Of a stretch of DNA of 48,186 nucleotides, positions 7,395 to 15,587 are shown piece by piece. The notes under the pieces are model-generated. The model was not told where the DNA came from. It searched no databases and worked only from the letters and a program-made list of their open reading frames with translations. A program made the translations under genes and the position numbers. How positions within the stretch are numbered: the first letter of the stretch is position 1; each line of letters starts with the position of its first letter. The DNA is from Oscillospiraceae bacterium. Lineage in GTDB: Bacteria; Bacillota; Clostridia; Oscillospirales; Ruminococcaceae. The stretch spans positions 1 to 48,186 of the forward strand of contig JAHZAU010000019.1 of assembly GCA_019423755.1 (NCBI GenBank), read 5' to 3'.

Positions 7395-7432
7395 ACGCAA
7401 AAAGCCCGAGGCCGCAGCGCCCCGGGCTTTCT
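7395..7432. terminator. Bidirectional terminator between convergent genes
   Basis: AAAGCCCG and CGGGCTTT form a hairpin between the C_GCAxxG_C_C gene and the DUF1540 gene. The minus strand has the longer T tract. Confidence 0.7.
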
Positions 7433-7454
7433 CGTGTTTTGGCCGGATTTTTTG

Positions 7455-7805
7455 CTATTCCACCGGGAAAAAGAGCCCCGGGCAGCCTTCGGCCGATGGG
7501 CGGGAGCGGAAGCTGCCGCAGCAGGCGCCGGCCACGCCGCCGCCCTGCACCGACACATACTCCGCCCGGCACTGGCCGCGGCAGTTGTGGGTACAGTGGC
7601 TGGCGCCGCAGTGGACCATGCAGTCCGGCTGGGCGCTCTGGTTGGTCAGATGGTTGGAGGCCCCGCCTTTTCGGGGCTGGTAGTTTGCGCAGGCGGTGTC
7701 GGTCGGGGCGCCGGCGCTTCTTCCCCGCACCTGGATGCTGGATAAGGTACAGTAGTTTTTGCAGTTGCTGGCGCAGTCGGTGACGCCGCAGACGAGATGG
7801 GTCAT
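7455..7805 (-). CDS. DUF1540 protein with two copies of the domain
   Basis: This 116-residue protein holds two short cysteine-rich repeats of the DUF1540 type: CGVTDCASNCKNYCTLSSIQ near the N-terminus and CGASHCTHNCRGQCRAEYVS near residues 66-85. The spacing of four cysteines per repeat suggests metal binding. DUF1540 proteins are common in spore-forming Clostridia; their role is unknown. Between the repeats is a polar linker and the C-terminus adds a Cys-Cys pair. ATG at 7805 was chosen, with AGGCAGG nine bases before it; a TTG nine bases upstream is the alternative. Confidence 0.82.
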   Translation of the reverse strand: MTHLVCGVTDCASNCKNYCTLSSIQVRGRSAGAPTDTACANYQPRKGGASNHLTNQSAQPDCMVHCGASHCTHNCRGQCRAEYVSVQGGGVAGACCGSFRSRPSAEGCPGLFFPVE

Positions 7806-7930
7806 AACATTCAACCTGCCTTTCTCTTTTGCGCGGCCGTTTTGGGGCGCGCGTGGGACCGGGAGGCGCTTGGCTCCGGTCTGTTTTCAGCTTTCCCCGG
7901 CTTTTGTTTTCTTATTCTCCGACAAAGCCC

Positions 7931-7959
7931 TTCAAATTTATCCTAAGTTATGGTATGAT
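7931..7959 (+). promoter_or_regulatory. Promoter of the D-Ala-D-Ala carboxypeptidase gene
   Basis: TTCAAA (7931-7936) and TATGAT (7954-7959) are 17 bp apart, 67 bases before the GTG start. Confidence 0.55.
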
Positions 7960-8026
7960 AAAAAGAAAGCAGCCGGGTCGCCTGTTTTCGCCGCCCGGAC
8001 AACCCACCTTTTCTAGGAGTGATACC

Positions 8027-9706
8027 GTGAAAAAAATCCTCAGTGTGATTCTGAGTCTTTGTATGATCGGCAGCATGGGGCTTTCTGCCTTTGCCACCGA
8101 GGCTTCTACCTCCTCCGGCAGCTCCAGCTCCACCACCTCGGAGGGAAGTTCCTCCGGCAGCAGCTCTTCCTCCAGCAGCTCCTCCACCGAGCGCACCCTG
8201 GAAGCGCCGCCCACTACCCTGGCCGCTTCCTATGTGGTCATGGATGCTTCCACCGGACAGGTGCTCATCTCCAAGGAGAAGGACACCCCCTACGCCCCGG
8301 CCAGCATCACCAAGGTCTTCACCACCGCTCTGGCGCTGGACCCGGAGGTCGGCGGCCTCAACCCCAACAGCCCCTATACCGTCAAGGTGGAGGACGTCCA
8401 TCCCGACGGCTATAAGTTCCTGGGCGGCGGCAGCGCCATCGCCATCACCGAAGGGGAAAACCTGACCATCCAGGACCTGCTGTACGGCACCATGGTCGCC
8501 TCCGGCAACGACGCCGCCAACACCCTGGCCGACGCCGCAGCGGAAAACGGCGGCCTGCAGTACACCGCCGAGGAAACCACCTCCTCCACCACCGAAGAAG
8601 AAACCACCGAGGGCGAGGAGAACGCGGAGGAAGCTTCCGGCGAGGAAAGCGCCCAGGAGGACGCTGCCGCCGAAGAAGAAGCCGACGACAGCTACCAGCT
8701 GACCAAGGCCTTTGTCCAGGCGATGAACGAAAAAGCCCGCTCTCTGGGCGCGGTGAACACCAACTTTGTCAACCCCCACGGTCTGCATAACGCCGAGCAG
8801 TACACCACCGCCTTTGACATGGCGCTGCTCACCCGCTACGCCATGAAGGTGGACAAGTTCAACACCTACTTCGCCGCCACCTCCTACTCCATGAACCCCA
8901 CCAACAAGCAGTCCCAGACCCGCCCTATGAACCGCTCCGACGGCATGCTCACCAAGGGCAGCGACACCTACTACGACGGCATCATCGGCATGAAGCTGGG
9001 CTACACCGAAGAAAGCAACCACACCGGCGTGGCCGCCGCCAAGCGGGACGGCCGCACCCTCATTGCGGTGGCGATGAACTGCAAAGCCACCGGCACCGGC
9101 CAGATCCAGGAGGACCTGACCGCCATCCTGGACTACTGCTTTGAGAACTTCGACCCGGTGACCTTCACCACCGAAGAGCTGCTCAAGCAGGACGTCGCCC
9201 TGCGAGACAACCCCCAGGACCGCAACCTGATCGGCCGCTGCACCGTCTCGGCTTCCAGCAACCTGACCCTGCTGCTGCACTGGAACTACACCAAAAACGA
9301 CGTCCAGGTAAGCGCCAACGTCCCCGGCCGTTACTACCGTTCCCAGTACCCGGACGACTCCCAGATCCCGGCGGCACTGAGCTTCACCTTAAAGGAATCT
9401 GCCCGGGGCGATACCCTTTACATGGACCCGGATATCGGCCGGATGCCCATGAAGGTCACCAGCGTCACCGATGAAGAGGTGGCCGCTGCCCGCAAACAAG
9501 CCCAGAAGGAAGCCTTCGACAAGGTGCTGCGGGTGGTGAAGATCGTCCTGCTGGTCATCGTCGTCCTCTTCCTGCTGCTGCTTTACCTGCGCTTCTACAA
9601 CAAGCGCCGCTACAAACGCCTGGCCGCCCAGCGGCGGATGACCCAGCGCCGGCGCACCGCAAGCGGTACCGGCAGCAATCCTTCCCAGCGGCCGCGCCGC
9701 AAATAA
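8027..9706 (+). CDS. D-alanyl-D-alanine carboxypeptidase (DacF-like), with acidic insert
   Basis: This 559-residue class A penicillin-binding carboxypeptidase trims the terminal D-Ala of peptidoglycan stem peptides outside the membrane. A signal peptide (about 1-24) is followed by a serine-rich linker to about 54. The catalytic SxxK is Ser93-Ile-Thr-Lys96 and the SGN motif is 159-161. The third motif, normally KTG, reads Lys323-Leu-Gly325 in GMKLGYTEES. An acidic low-complexity insert (about 182-222, rich in Glu, Thr and Ala) lies between SGN and KLG, and is longer than I would expect for the family. The C-terminus has a membrane segment (about 505-525) and a very basic tail. GTG at 8027 has AGGAGT upstream. 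Confidence 0.92.
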   Translation: MKKILSVILSLCMIGSMGLSAFATEASTSSGSSSSTTSEGSSSGSSSSSSSSSTERTLEAPPTTLAASYVVMDASTGQVLISKEKDTPYAPASITKVFTTALALDPEVGGLNPNSPYTVKVEDVHPDGYKFLGGGSAIAITEGENLTIQDLLYGTMVASGNDAANTLADAAAENGGLQYTAEETTSSTTEEETTEGEENAEEASGEESAQEDAAAEEEADDSYQLTKAFVQAMNEKARSLGAVNTNFVNPHGLHNAEQYTTAFDMALLTRYAMKVDKFNTYFAATSYSMNPTNKQSQTRPMNRSDGMLTKGSDTYYDGIIGMKLGYTEESNHTGVAAAKRDGRTLIAVAMNCKATGTGQIQEDLTAILDYCFENFDPVTFTTEELLKQDVALRDNPQDRNLIGRCTVSASSNLTLLLHWNYTKNDVQVSANVPGRYYRSQYPDDSQIPAALSFTLKESARGDTLYMDPDIGRMPMKVTSVTDEEVAAARKQAQKEAFDKVLRVVKIVLLVIVVLFLLLLYLRFYNKRRYKRLAAQRRMTQRRRTASGTGSNPSQRPRRK

Positions 9707-9720
9707 CCCCGTTTCCCACA

Positions 9721-9760
9721 AAAGCCAGTCTTCCTTTGGTCGGAAGGCTGGCTTTTTTTC
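9721..9760 (+). terminator. Terminator of the carboxypeptidase gene
   Basis: AGCCAGTCTTCC and GGAAGGCTGGCT are separated by a 7-base loop and followed by a run of T. Confidence 0.9.
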
Positions 9761-9775
9761 ATGCTTTTTTTAGAA

Positions 9776-10909
9776 TCAAGAACCCTGCCGGTACCAGGCC
9801 TCCTGGCTGGGGCGCGGGATGGTGCAGGACACCTGCAGGTCAAACTCCACCCGGGGCATCCACTGCTCCCAGGCGGACTCGTTTGCCTTCCACCACTTAG
9901 GCTGCTGCTTGCGCAGGAATTCCCCATAGCGGAAGACGTCGCACCGGTCCTGGACAAACACCCGGTCCAGCGCCCGGCGGACCTGGTCCCGCAGCTGCTC
10001 CTCCACCAGGCGCTGGATCTGCTCCTGGTCCTCTGGTCCGGCGCCGCCGCCCCCTGGGGAGACCACTTCCCGCACCTGGACCGTGCAGGAGATGTCCAGC
10101 GTCAGCCGCGGCACACCCTGGGGAGTGATGGCAGTGCGCAGCTGGGTGCGGCTGTCGGTCAGGCGGACCGAAGCGGTGTCCTCCCCCCATGCTACCGTCA
10201 GCATGCTGTGGGGCAGCTCATCGGTGGCAAGCAGCACCCCCTGCGCTAAGGAAAGGTCCAGCACATCCGCAAGCTTCCCCTCCCGGAATATGGCCATGCC
10301 GGTGATCTGCAGCCGCTGCTCCTCGCCGCTGCCGGTCACCTGCACCACCGGGAGATATGGTTCCGACTGGCCCCCCTGGTGCCGGCTGAGGATCTCCCGC
10401 AGGGAGTTGCGCCCGATGAGGCCGTTTTTCTCCCCCTGTTCCAGCAGCTCCTGGATGGGCGCCGAGGTGACCCCTTCCTCCCCCGCCTGGCAGCGGAGGA
10501 CCGCTTCCGCTGTATCCTGGGCCATGACGGTGTGGATCTCCGGCGTCACCTGGTAGTTGCCGTTGAGGGAGCTGAGCACCTGCTCCAACTCCTGCTCGGC
10601 GGCGGCCCGCCCGATGATGACGTCGTTGCTGTTGCCCAGAAACACCAGGTTTCCGTGGTAGTAGGCCACCTGTTCCAGTGCCTCGCTGACGGTGGAACCG
10701 GCGGTCTGCACCAGGGTGCTTTTCTTCTCGGCGCCTTCCGCTCCGGCCTCGGGGGAGAGCTTCTGCATGGTCAGACGGTACTCCCCGTCCGCCCAATCCA
10801 CCCCAATGGCCTCGATGATGGTCCGTTGCCGCAGCTCCTTGGCGTTCATGCAGCCGGCCAGCAGCAAACAGACCGCCGCCGTGGCCAAAATCGGCTTAAT
10901 CCCCCGCAT
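9776..10909 (-). CDS. gerC: Ger(x)C family spore germination lipoprotein
   Basis: This 377-residue protein is the C subunit of a GerA-type germinant receptor, a lipoprotein on the outer face of the spore inner membrane. The signal peptide ends in the lipobox LLAGC with Cys20. The following EAIGVDWADGEYRLTMQ matches the conserved N-terminal domain of Ger(x)C proteins, and the C-terminal third (VQVREVVSPGG onward) is the receptor-assembly domain. ATG at 10909 lies inside the end of the gerB gene (14-base overlap). The order gerA-gerB-gerC is the standard tricistronic one. The germinant cannot be predicted. Confidence 0.92.
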   Translation of the reverse strand: MRGIKPILATAAVCLLLAGCMNAKELRQRTIIEAIGVDWADGEYRLTMQKLSPEAGAEGAEKKSTLVQTAGSTVSEALEQVAYYHGNLVFLGNSNDVIIGRAAAEQELEQVLSSLNGNYQVTPEIHTVMAQDTAEAVLRCQAGEEGVTSAPIQELLEQGEKNGLIGRNSLREILSRHQGGQSEPYLPVVQVTGSGEEQRLQITGMAIFREGKLADVLDLSLAQGVLLATDELPHSMLTVAWGEDTASVRLTDSRTQLRTAITPQGVPRLTLDISCTVQVREVVSPGGGGAGPEDQEQIQRLVEEQLRDQVRRALDRVFVQDRCDVFRYGEFLRKQQPKWWKANESAWEQWMPRVEFDLQVSCTIPRPSQEAWYRQGS

Positions 10910-12008
10910 GGCCGCCGCCTCCTTTCACCGCCGCGGGGCTTTTGCCAAACCGCAGCCGCCCCAGCAGGACGGTGGGCAGGACCACCACCAGCCCCAGTTC
11001 CAGCGCGCCGCTCAGGAAAAACAGCACCGCCAACCCCTGGTCCGGCATGCCGCCCAGCAACAGGAGGGAAAACCCTCCCGCAGTCCCCAGCAGCAGCCAA
11101 AGGGCTGCCGGACGGGCCGAAAGGGGCAGCAGCCGACCCAGCATCTGGGCGCCCAAGATCAGATACAGCACAGCCCGCACCAGGGAGATGGCCACCCAGC
11201 TGACGATGTGGATGTAATCCATGCGGTAGAAGATGCTGGACCCCGACAGGGAGAACACCGTGTAAATGGGGAAGGTGCGGGTGCGGCCGAAGCTGCCCAG
11301 CACCCCGTTGACCACAAAGAGGATGCCTTCCAGCACCGCCAGGGAAATGCCGGTATACCACAGGAAGGTCTTCCAGGGGCGGGGTGACTGCAGCCGGGGG
11401 ATGAGCAGCAGGAAGGCCGCAGCCTCCACATGCAAGCCCCAAAACCGCACCGCCGAGCGCAGCACCGGCCCCCAACCGTAGTACAGAGGGGAATAGAGAT
11501 TGAGCAGGTCGATCTCCTGGTTGACCCCGGCAAACACCACCGCAAAGGACAGCACCGTCAGCACCAGCACCACCACCGCCAGCCGGGACAGGGCCTCCAA
11601 CCCCAGCCAGCCCAAGTATCCCGCCGCCAGCAGGAAGATGGCCAGCACCATCCAGTGAGACACGTCCGGGTAGACGGCGCTGGTCATAAAGAACTCAAAC
11701 TGCACCGCCGTCTCCACCACCGCCGCCAAGCAAAGCAGCCCAAAGCTCAGCGCCACCACCTTTCGGCTGGCTGGCCAAAGAAGCCCGGCGGCCTCCGCCA
11801 GCCCCTGTTCCGGGCGCTGCCGCAGCAGCAGCCAGGCCGGCACAAGGGAAAGCACCACCAGCCCGTATCCCACCAAGATCATCAGCAGGTAGCCGCTGCT
11901 GCGCAGCTGCGGGTCCTTTTCGGGGCTGTACATAAGCAGCAAAAACAACCGCGACAGCACCAACATCGCCGCTACCGAGCGGTTAGCGACCTTCGTTCCC
12001 ATCTCCAC
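10896..12008 (-). CDS. gerB: GerAB/Spore permease family germination protein
   Basis: This 370-residue protein is the B subunit of the germinant receptor, an integral membrane protein of the amino acid-polyamine-organocation superfamily with about ten helices. B subunits are thought to bind the nutrient germinant. The sequence is almost wholly hydrophobic, with short polar loops such as MYSPEKDPQLRSSGY. The start is assigned to GTG at 12008 because AAGGAGG lies 8 bases upstream; an in-frame ATG six bases later is the alternative. It overlaps both gerA and gerC, which indicates coupled translation. Confidence 0.9.
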   Translation of the reverse strand: MEMGTKVANRSVAAMLVLSRLFLLLMYSPEKDPQLRSSGYLLMILVGYGLVVLSLVPAWLLLRQRPEQGLAEAAGLLWPASRKVVALSFGLLCLAAVVETAVQFEFFMTSAVYPDVSHWMVLAIFLLAAGYLGWLGLEALSRLAVVVLVLTVLSFAVVFAGVNQEIDLLNLYSPLYYGWGPVLRSAVRFWGLHVEAAAFLLLIPRLQSPRPWKTFLWYTGISLAVLEGILFVVNGVLGSFGRTRTFPIYTVFSLSGSSIFYRMDYIHIVSWVAISLVRAVLYLILGAQMLGRLLPLSARPAALWLLLGTAGGFSLLLLGGMPDQGLAVLFFLSGALELGLVVVLPTVLLGRLRFGKSPAAVKGGGGHAGD

Positions 12009-13542
12009 GGGCCACTCCTCCTTCCTTCCGGGCCAGGCGGGAGCCCGGCAGGTTCTGCACATGCAGCCGGTACCGGGCCAGCTTTTTCCACCCCTCCCGG
12101 GTGAATACATCCCGCATCCCCTCCCGCAGGAAGGGGCTCACCGGGGCGGTCACCGGCACCCCGAAGGACTGCAGGGCGCAGAGGTTCCCCAGCACCACGA
12201 TGAACACCACGGCGATGCCGTAAAGCCCCCAGCAGCCCCCGGCCAGGATGAACACAAACTTCAGCACCGCCGAAGCCTCATACAGCGACGGCACCACAAA
12301 GGCGCTGATGGCGGTCAGCGCCACGATAAGCACCATGGGCGAGCCAATAAGCCCGGCGGAGACGGCAGCGTCGCCGATGACCAGCGCCCCCACGATGCTC
12401 ACCGCGTGCCCCACCGCCTGGGGCAGCCGCAGCCCGGCCTCCCGCATCATCTCGTAGATCAGCTGGATAAGCAGCGCCTCGGTCATCATAGAAAAGGGGG
12501 TGGACTGCTCCGAAGAGACGATATTGTAAAGCAGGGCGTCGGGGATCATCTCCGGGTGAAACACCGCCATGGCCACATACAGCCCCGGCAGCAGAAAGGA
12601 CACCAAAAACGCCCCGTATTTGAGCAGCCGCAGAAAAGCAGCGTAGTACGGGCGGCTGACGTAGTCGTCCATACTCTGGAAGTGCTCGTGGAACAAAAAC
12701 GGCACCACCAGCGCAAACGGCACCCCGTCCACCAGCACCGCCACCCGGCCTTCGTTGATCTTGGCGCAGACGGTGTCCGGCCGCTCGGTAATCCCCACCG
12801 AGGGAAACAGCGACCACGGCCGCCCTTCCAGGTAGGGCTCCAAATACCCGGCGCCCAGCACCAGGTCCTCCCCCACCTGCATGAGCCTGCGGCGCAGCTG
12901 CTGGAGCATCTGGGGCTTGGCGGTATCGGTCAGGTATACCAAAAACACGTCGGTGCGGCTTTTTTTGCCCACCTGCAGCATCTCGAACTTCAGCGTCGGG
13001 GACTTGATGCGCCGGCGGATCATGGCCTGGTTGATACGGATGGCCTCCACCAGGCCCTCCCGGGAGCCGTGGACGTTTCGCTCGCCGGAAGGCTCGGACA
13101 CCGACCGGTAGGCAAAGCCCTGGATGCCGCAGGCTACCCCGTGGGCCACCCCGTCGATAAGCAAAATGACAAACCCGGCCATCATAAACCGGAACAGCTC
13201 ATCATAGGTAAAGAACTCCTTCTGGTCGCCGGAAAATACCGCCTTCTCCGACACCCACTGGGCCAGCCGGGGGCCGGTACAGTCGGGGATCTCCAAGGCC
13301 ATCAGCGGCTCGGCCATGCTTTCGATAAATACCGCGGTGTTCACCATCCCCTCGCACATAAGCAGGGCGGCCTCCACCCCGCTCACCCGGATGCGGCGTT
13401 CCAGCAGGTCGTTGGTATTCTGACAGTAGGCCCGGATCTGGACCATGTCCTCCGCCAGATCCCCGGTCAGCCGCCGCCCGGTGGTGTCCGGCGGCAGCTT
13501 CGGCTCTTGGTAGGCGGAAGATACCGGCTCGTTTTGCTTCAA
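11983..13542 (-). CDS. gerA: GerA family spore germination protein
   Basis: This 519-residue protein is the A subunit of the germinant receptor in the forespore and spore inner membrane. The soluble N-terminal half contains the family region DLAEDMVQIRAYCQNTNDLLERRI (shown in part), VLGAGYLEPYLEGRPWSLFPSVGITERPD, and VAVLVDGVPFALVVP. The C-terminal half has several membrane helices, ending in a basic tail. The start is TTG at 13542, preceded by GGAGAGGAG; no ATG fits. It leads the operon and is driven by the palindromic sigma-G-like promoter at 13578-13608. Length fits the family (about 480-540). Confidence 0.93.
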   Translation of the reverse strand: MKQNEPVSSAYQEPKLPPDTTGRRLTGDLAEDMVQIRAYCQNTNDLLERRIRVSGVEAALLMCEGMVNTAVFIESMAEPLMALEIPDCTGPRLAQWVSEKAVFSGDQKEFFTYDELFRFMMAGFVILLIDGVAHGVACGIQGFAYRSVSEPSGERNVHGSREGLVEAIRINQAMIRRRIKSPTLKFEMLQVGKKSRTDVFLVYLTDTAKPQMLQQLRRRLMQVGEDLVLGAGYLEPYLEGRPWSLFPSVGITERPDTVCAKINEGRVAVLVDGVPFALVVPFLFHEHFQSMDDYVSRPYYAAFLRLLKYGAFLVSFLLPGLYVAMAVFHPEMIPDALLYNIVSSEQSTPFSMMTEALLIQLIYEMMREAGLRLPQAVGHAVSIVGALVIGDAAVSAGLIGSPMVLIVALTAISAFVVPSLYEASAVLKFVFILAGGCWGLYGIAVVFIVVLGNLCALQSFGVPVTAPVSPFLREGMRDVFTREGWKKLARYRLHVQNLPGSRLARKEGGVARGDGNEGR

Positions 13543-13577
13543 ATGGCTCCTCTCCTTCCTGAGATTGGTCTTTGCTC

Positions 13578-13615
13578 TAGTATTTGCATAAGCCGCCGGC
13601 CTTATACAAATACTA
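13578..13615. promoter_or_regulatory. Palindromic divergent promoter, sigma-G-like, for gerABC and DUF421
   Basis: Two 15-bp arms (13578-13592 and 13601-13615) with one mismatch flank an 8-base GC spacer. Toward DUF421 it reads TGCATA (13585-13590), 18 bp, AATACTA (13609-13615). Toward gerA it reads TGTATA (13603-13608), 18 bp, AATACTA (13578-13584). Both fit the forespore sigma-G pattern (GYATR, about 18 bp, cATnnTA) apart from the first -10 base. The start codons are 36-38 bases from each -10 box. Confidence 0.65.
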
Positions 13616-13652
13616 CCGGTATCCCATTTTCTCAAAAAAGGAGGTCCTTGCC

Positions 13653-14375
13653 GTGTTGCTGATCTTTCTGCGCACCCTGGTGCTTTACGCGGTGGTCATC
13701 TTTGGCATGCGAATCATGGGCAAACGCCAGCTGGGGGAGCTGCAGCCCTCTGAGCTGGTGGTCACCATCCTCATCTCCAACATCGCCACCCTCCCCATCG
13801 AGGACACCGACGTCCCCCTGCTGGCCGGCATCATCCCTATCATCACCCTCATGTGCTTCGAGGTGATCCTCTCCTTCCTGACGCTGCACAGCAAACGCCT
13901 GCGGCAGATGGTCTCCGGCAACCCCCGGCTGCTCATCCAAAACGGCCGCCTGGACCAAAAGGAGATGCTCAACATCCGCTACTCCATCGACGACCTGATG
14001 GCCCAGCTGCGGGCCAACGGCGTCTTCGACCTGCGGGAGGTGGACTGGGCGCTGGTGGAGACCACCGGCAAGCTTTCGGTGAACAAAAAGGCCGCCAACC
14101 AGCCGGTCACCCCCAAGGACCTGAAGCTGGTGGTGGCCCAAACCCCGCCGCCGGTGGTGGTCATCAGCGACGGCGAGGTGCTGGACCGGCCCCTGCGCTC
14201 CCTGCACATGGACGAAAAGCAGCTCCTCGAGCTGCTGCGCCGCCACCACCTGACGCCGGAGCAGGTGTTCCTCATGACCTGTACCTCCCCCCGGGACTAC
14301 TACATCATCCCCCGCAGCCCGGATGGGCCCTCCCGGGACGGCTGGCCGGAGGGCATCTCCTCCCCCAGCCCGTAA
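13653..14375 (+). CDS. DUF421 (YetF/2Duf-like) membrane protein
   Basis: This 240-residue protein has an N-terminal membrane region (about 3-20, 33-50 and 57-78) followed by a cytoplasmic alpha-beta domain. The family motif MGKRQLGELQPSELVVTILIS is at 22-42, given here only in outline, and a later VDWALVETTGKLSV is also typical. Related spore proteins of Bacillus (YetF, 2Duf) sit in the spore inner membrane and affect heat and chemical resistance. GTG at 13653 has AAAGGAGG 8 bases upstream. It diverges from gerA and shares its palindromic promoter, so forespore expression is likely. The DUF4363 gene follows 100 bases later. Confidence 0.9.
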   Translation: MLLIFLRTLVLYAVVIFGMRIMGKRQLGELQPSELVVTILISNIATLPIEDTDVPLLAGIIPIITLMCFEVILSFLTLHSKRLRQMVSGNPRLLIQNGRLDQKEMLNIRYSIDDLMAQLRANGVFDLREVDWALVETTGKLSVNKKAANQPVTPKDLKLVVAQTPPPVVVISDGEVLDRPLRSLHMDEKQLLELLRRHHLTPEQVFLMTCTSPRDYYIIPRSPDGPSRDGWPEGISSPSP

Positions 14376-14475
14376 CCCGATAACAAAAAAGGACCTCGCC
14401 CGGCCGCCAGACGCGGCACGGACAAAGTCCTCATTTCCTATGATTTTCATTTCGGCATGACGCCAAGGAGGAAGC

Positions 14476-14856
14476 ATGAAGCGCTTTTTTCTCGCCCTGA
14501 TCCTCATGGCCGGGGTACTAGGGGTCTCCGCCTATTCGCTGACCCAGGTCTACACCTTAAAAAACACCGCCCTGCCCCTTTTGGAGCAGGCGCTGGAAGC
14601 CGCCCAGCAGGGCGATCTTGCCCAGGCCGGGGAGCTTTCCCAGCAGGTGGCCGCCCTTTGGGAGGAGCAGCACCAGGTGCTGGTGTTCTTCCTCAATCAC
14701 GAGCCCATCGACCGCATCTCCGGCCTGACGGCCCGGCTGCCCTATCTGGCCGCCTGGGAGGACGCCTCCCAGTTTTCCGCCCAGACCAGCGAGCTCATCG
14801 ACTGCATCCGCTCCCTGTGGCAGGACGAACTCCCCCTGCCCCAGAACCTGCTTTAG
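14476..14856 (+). CDS. DUF4363 family protein
   Basis: This 126-residue protein has one N-terminal membrane segment (about 4-22) and an otherwise helical extracytoplasmic part with ALEAAQQGDLAQAGELSQQVAALWEEQH, a pattern typical of DUF4363. The family is usually encoded next to DUF421 proteins in Clostridia, as here, and has no known activity. ATG at 14476 has AAGGAGGAAGC upstream. It probably shares the DUF421 promoter. Its stop is only 3 bases from the convergent nrdR stop, and no terminator is visible between them. Confidence 0.8.
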   Translation: MKRFFLALILMAGVLGVSAYSLTQVYTLKNTALPLLEQALEAAQQGDLAQAGELSQQVAALWEEQHQVLVFFLNHEPIDRISGLTARLPYLAAWEDASQFSAQTSELIDCIRSLWQDELPLPQNLL

Positions 14857-14859
14857 CCG

Positions 14860-15321
14860 CTACTTTTCCCGCTCGGCCAGCAGCTTCTGCAGCTCGTCCA
14901 GGAAGGTGTTCACGTCCTTAAACTGGCGGTACACCGAGGCAAAGCGCACGTACGCCACCTCGTCCAGCTCCCGCAGCTCCTCCATGGCAAGCTCCCCGAT
15001 CTGCTGGGAGGTGACCTCGCTTTCTAAGGAGTTGCGCAGGCGGCCTTCGATGTGGTCCACCAGCTCCTCGATGCTCTTTAAGGTCACCGGGCGCTTTTCG
15101 CAGGCGCGCAGGATGCCGTTGAGCAGTTTTTCCCGGTCAAACTGCTCGATGGAACCGTCCTTTTTGATGATCATCAGCGGGGTGGTCTCGATGATCTCAT
15201 AGGTGGTGAAGCGTTTGCCGCATTGCAGGCACTCGCGGCGGCGGCGGATCTTTTCTCCCTCGTCCGCCGGACGGGAATCGATGACCTTACTTTCGGTATA
15301 TTGACAATATGGACACTTCAT
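14860..15321 (-). CDS. nrdR: Transcriptional repressor NrdR
   Basis: This 153-residue protein is the ATP/dATP-sensing repressor of ribonucleotide reductase genes. The zinc ribbon is Cys3, Cys6, Cys31 and Cys34, with the invariant VIDSRPADEG-IRRRREC stretch between. The ATP-cone follows from about residue 48 to 138 (MIIKKDGSIEQFDREKL at its start). Length is the family norm. ATG at 15321 has AAAGGAAA upstream. No ribonucleotide reductase gene is in the window, so it acts in trans on NrdR boxes elsewhere. Confidence 0.97.
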   Translation of the reverse strand: MKCPYCQYTESKVIDSRPADEGEKIRRRRECLQCGKRFTTYEIIETTPLMIIKKDGSIEQFDREKLLNGILRACEKRPVTLKSIEELVDHIEGRLRNSLESEVTSQQIGELAMEELRELDEVAYVRFASVYRQFKDVNTFLDELQKLLAEREK

Positions 15322-15346
15322 AGATGTTTCCTTTCTCCAGATGGGA

Positions 15347-15371
15347 AAGCGCCCAGCCCGCCGGGCGCTTC
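15347..15371. promoter_or_regulatory. Hairpin in the nrdR leader
   Basis: AAGCGCCC and GGGCGCTT are perfect 8-bp arms between the nrdR promoter and start codon. No T tract follows on the minus strand, so a leader stem or operator fits better than a terminator. Confidence 0.4.
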
Positions 15372-15398
15372 GAGAATGTGGTTGTCCTGGATGTCAAT

Positions 15399-15428
15399 AT
15401 TATACCATCGGGAAAAGACCCGAGTCAA
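15399..15428 (-). promoter_or_regulatory. Sigma-A promoter of nrdR
   Basis: On the minus strand TTGACT (15423-15428) and a perfect TATAAT (15399-15404) are 18 bp apart. The spacer contains the dyad TCGGG-TCTTTT-CCCGA. Confidence 0.7.
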
Positions 15429-15497
15429 TTTGATTTTGTGAATTCTTCTCCGGCGGCCCTCTTCCCGGCCGCTCCCTTCCCTCTCCCTTGCAAAAGC

Positions 15498-15555
15498 TTA
15501 CAAAAAAACGCGCGCCGGCCCGGGGATCTCCCCCAAGCCGGCGCGTTTTTTCCCG
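15498..15555. terminator. Terminator at the end of the pgs/foldase operon
   Basis: AAAAAACGCGC...GCCGGC and GCCGGCGCGTTTTTT form a long bidirectional hairpin after the PrsA-like gene. Confidence 0.85.
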
Positions 15556-15587
15556 GAATCAGCTAGGCTAACCCGGACAATTTTTCT

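Noticed and set aside
11983..13662. Plus-strand open frame of over 500 codons opposite gerA
   Set aside because: No domain and no ribosome site; the GerA family match on the minus strand is decisive.
14376..14475. Possible terminator between the DUF421 and DUF4363 genes
   Set aside because: The AGGAC and GTCCT arms are short and far apart and no T tract follows, so read-through is more likely.
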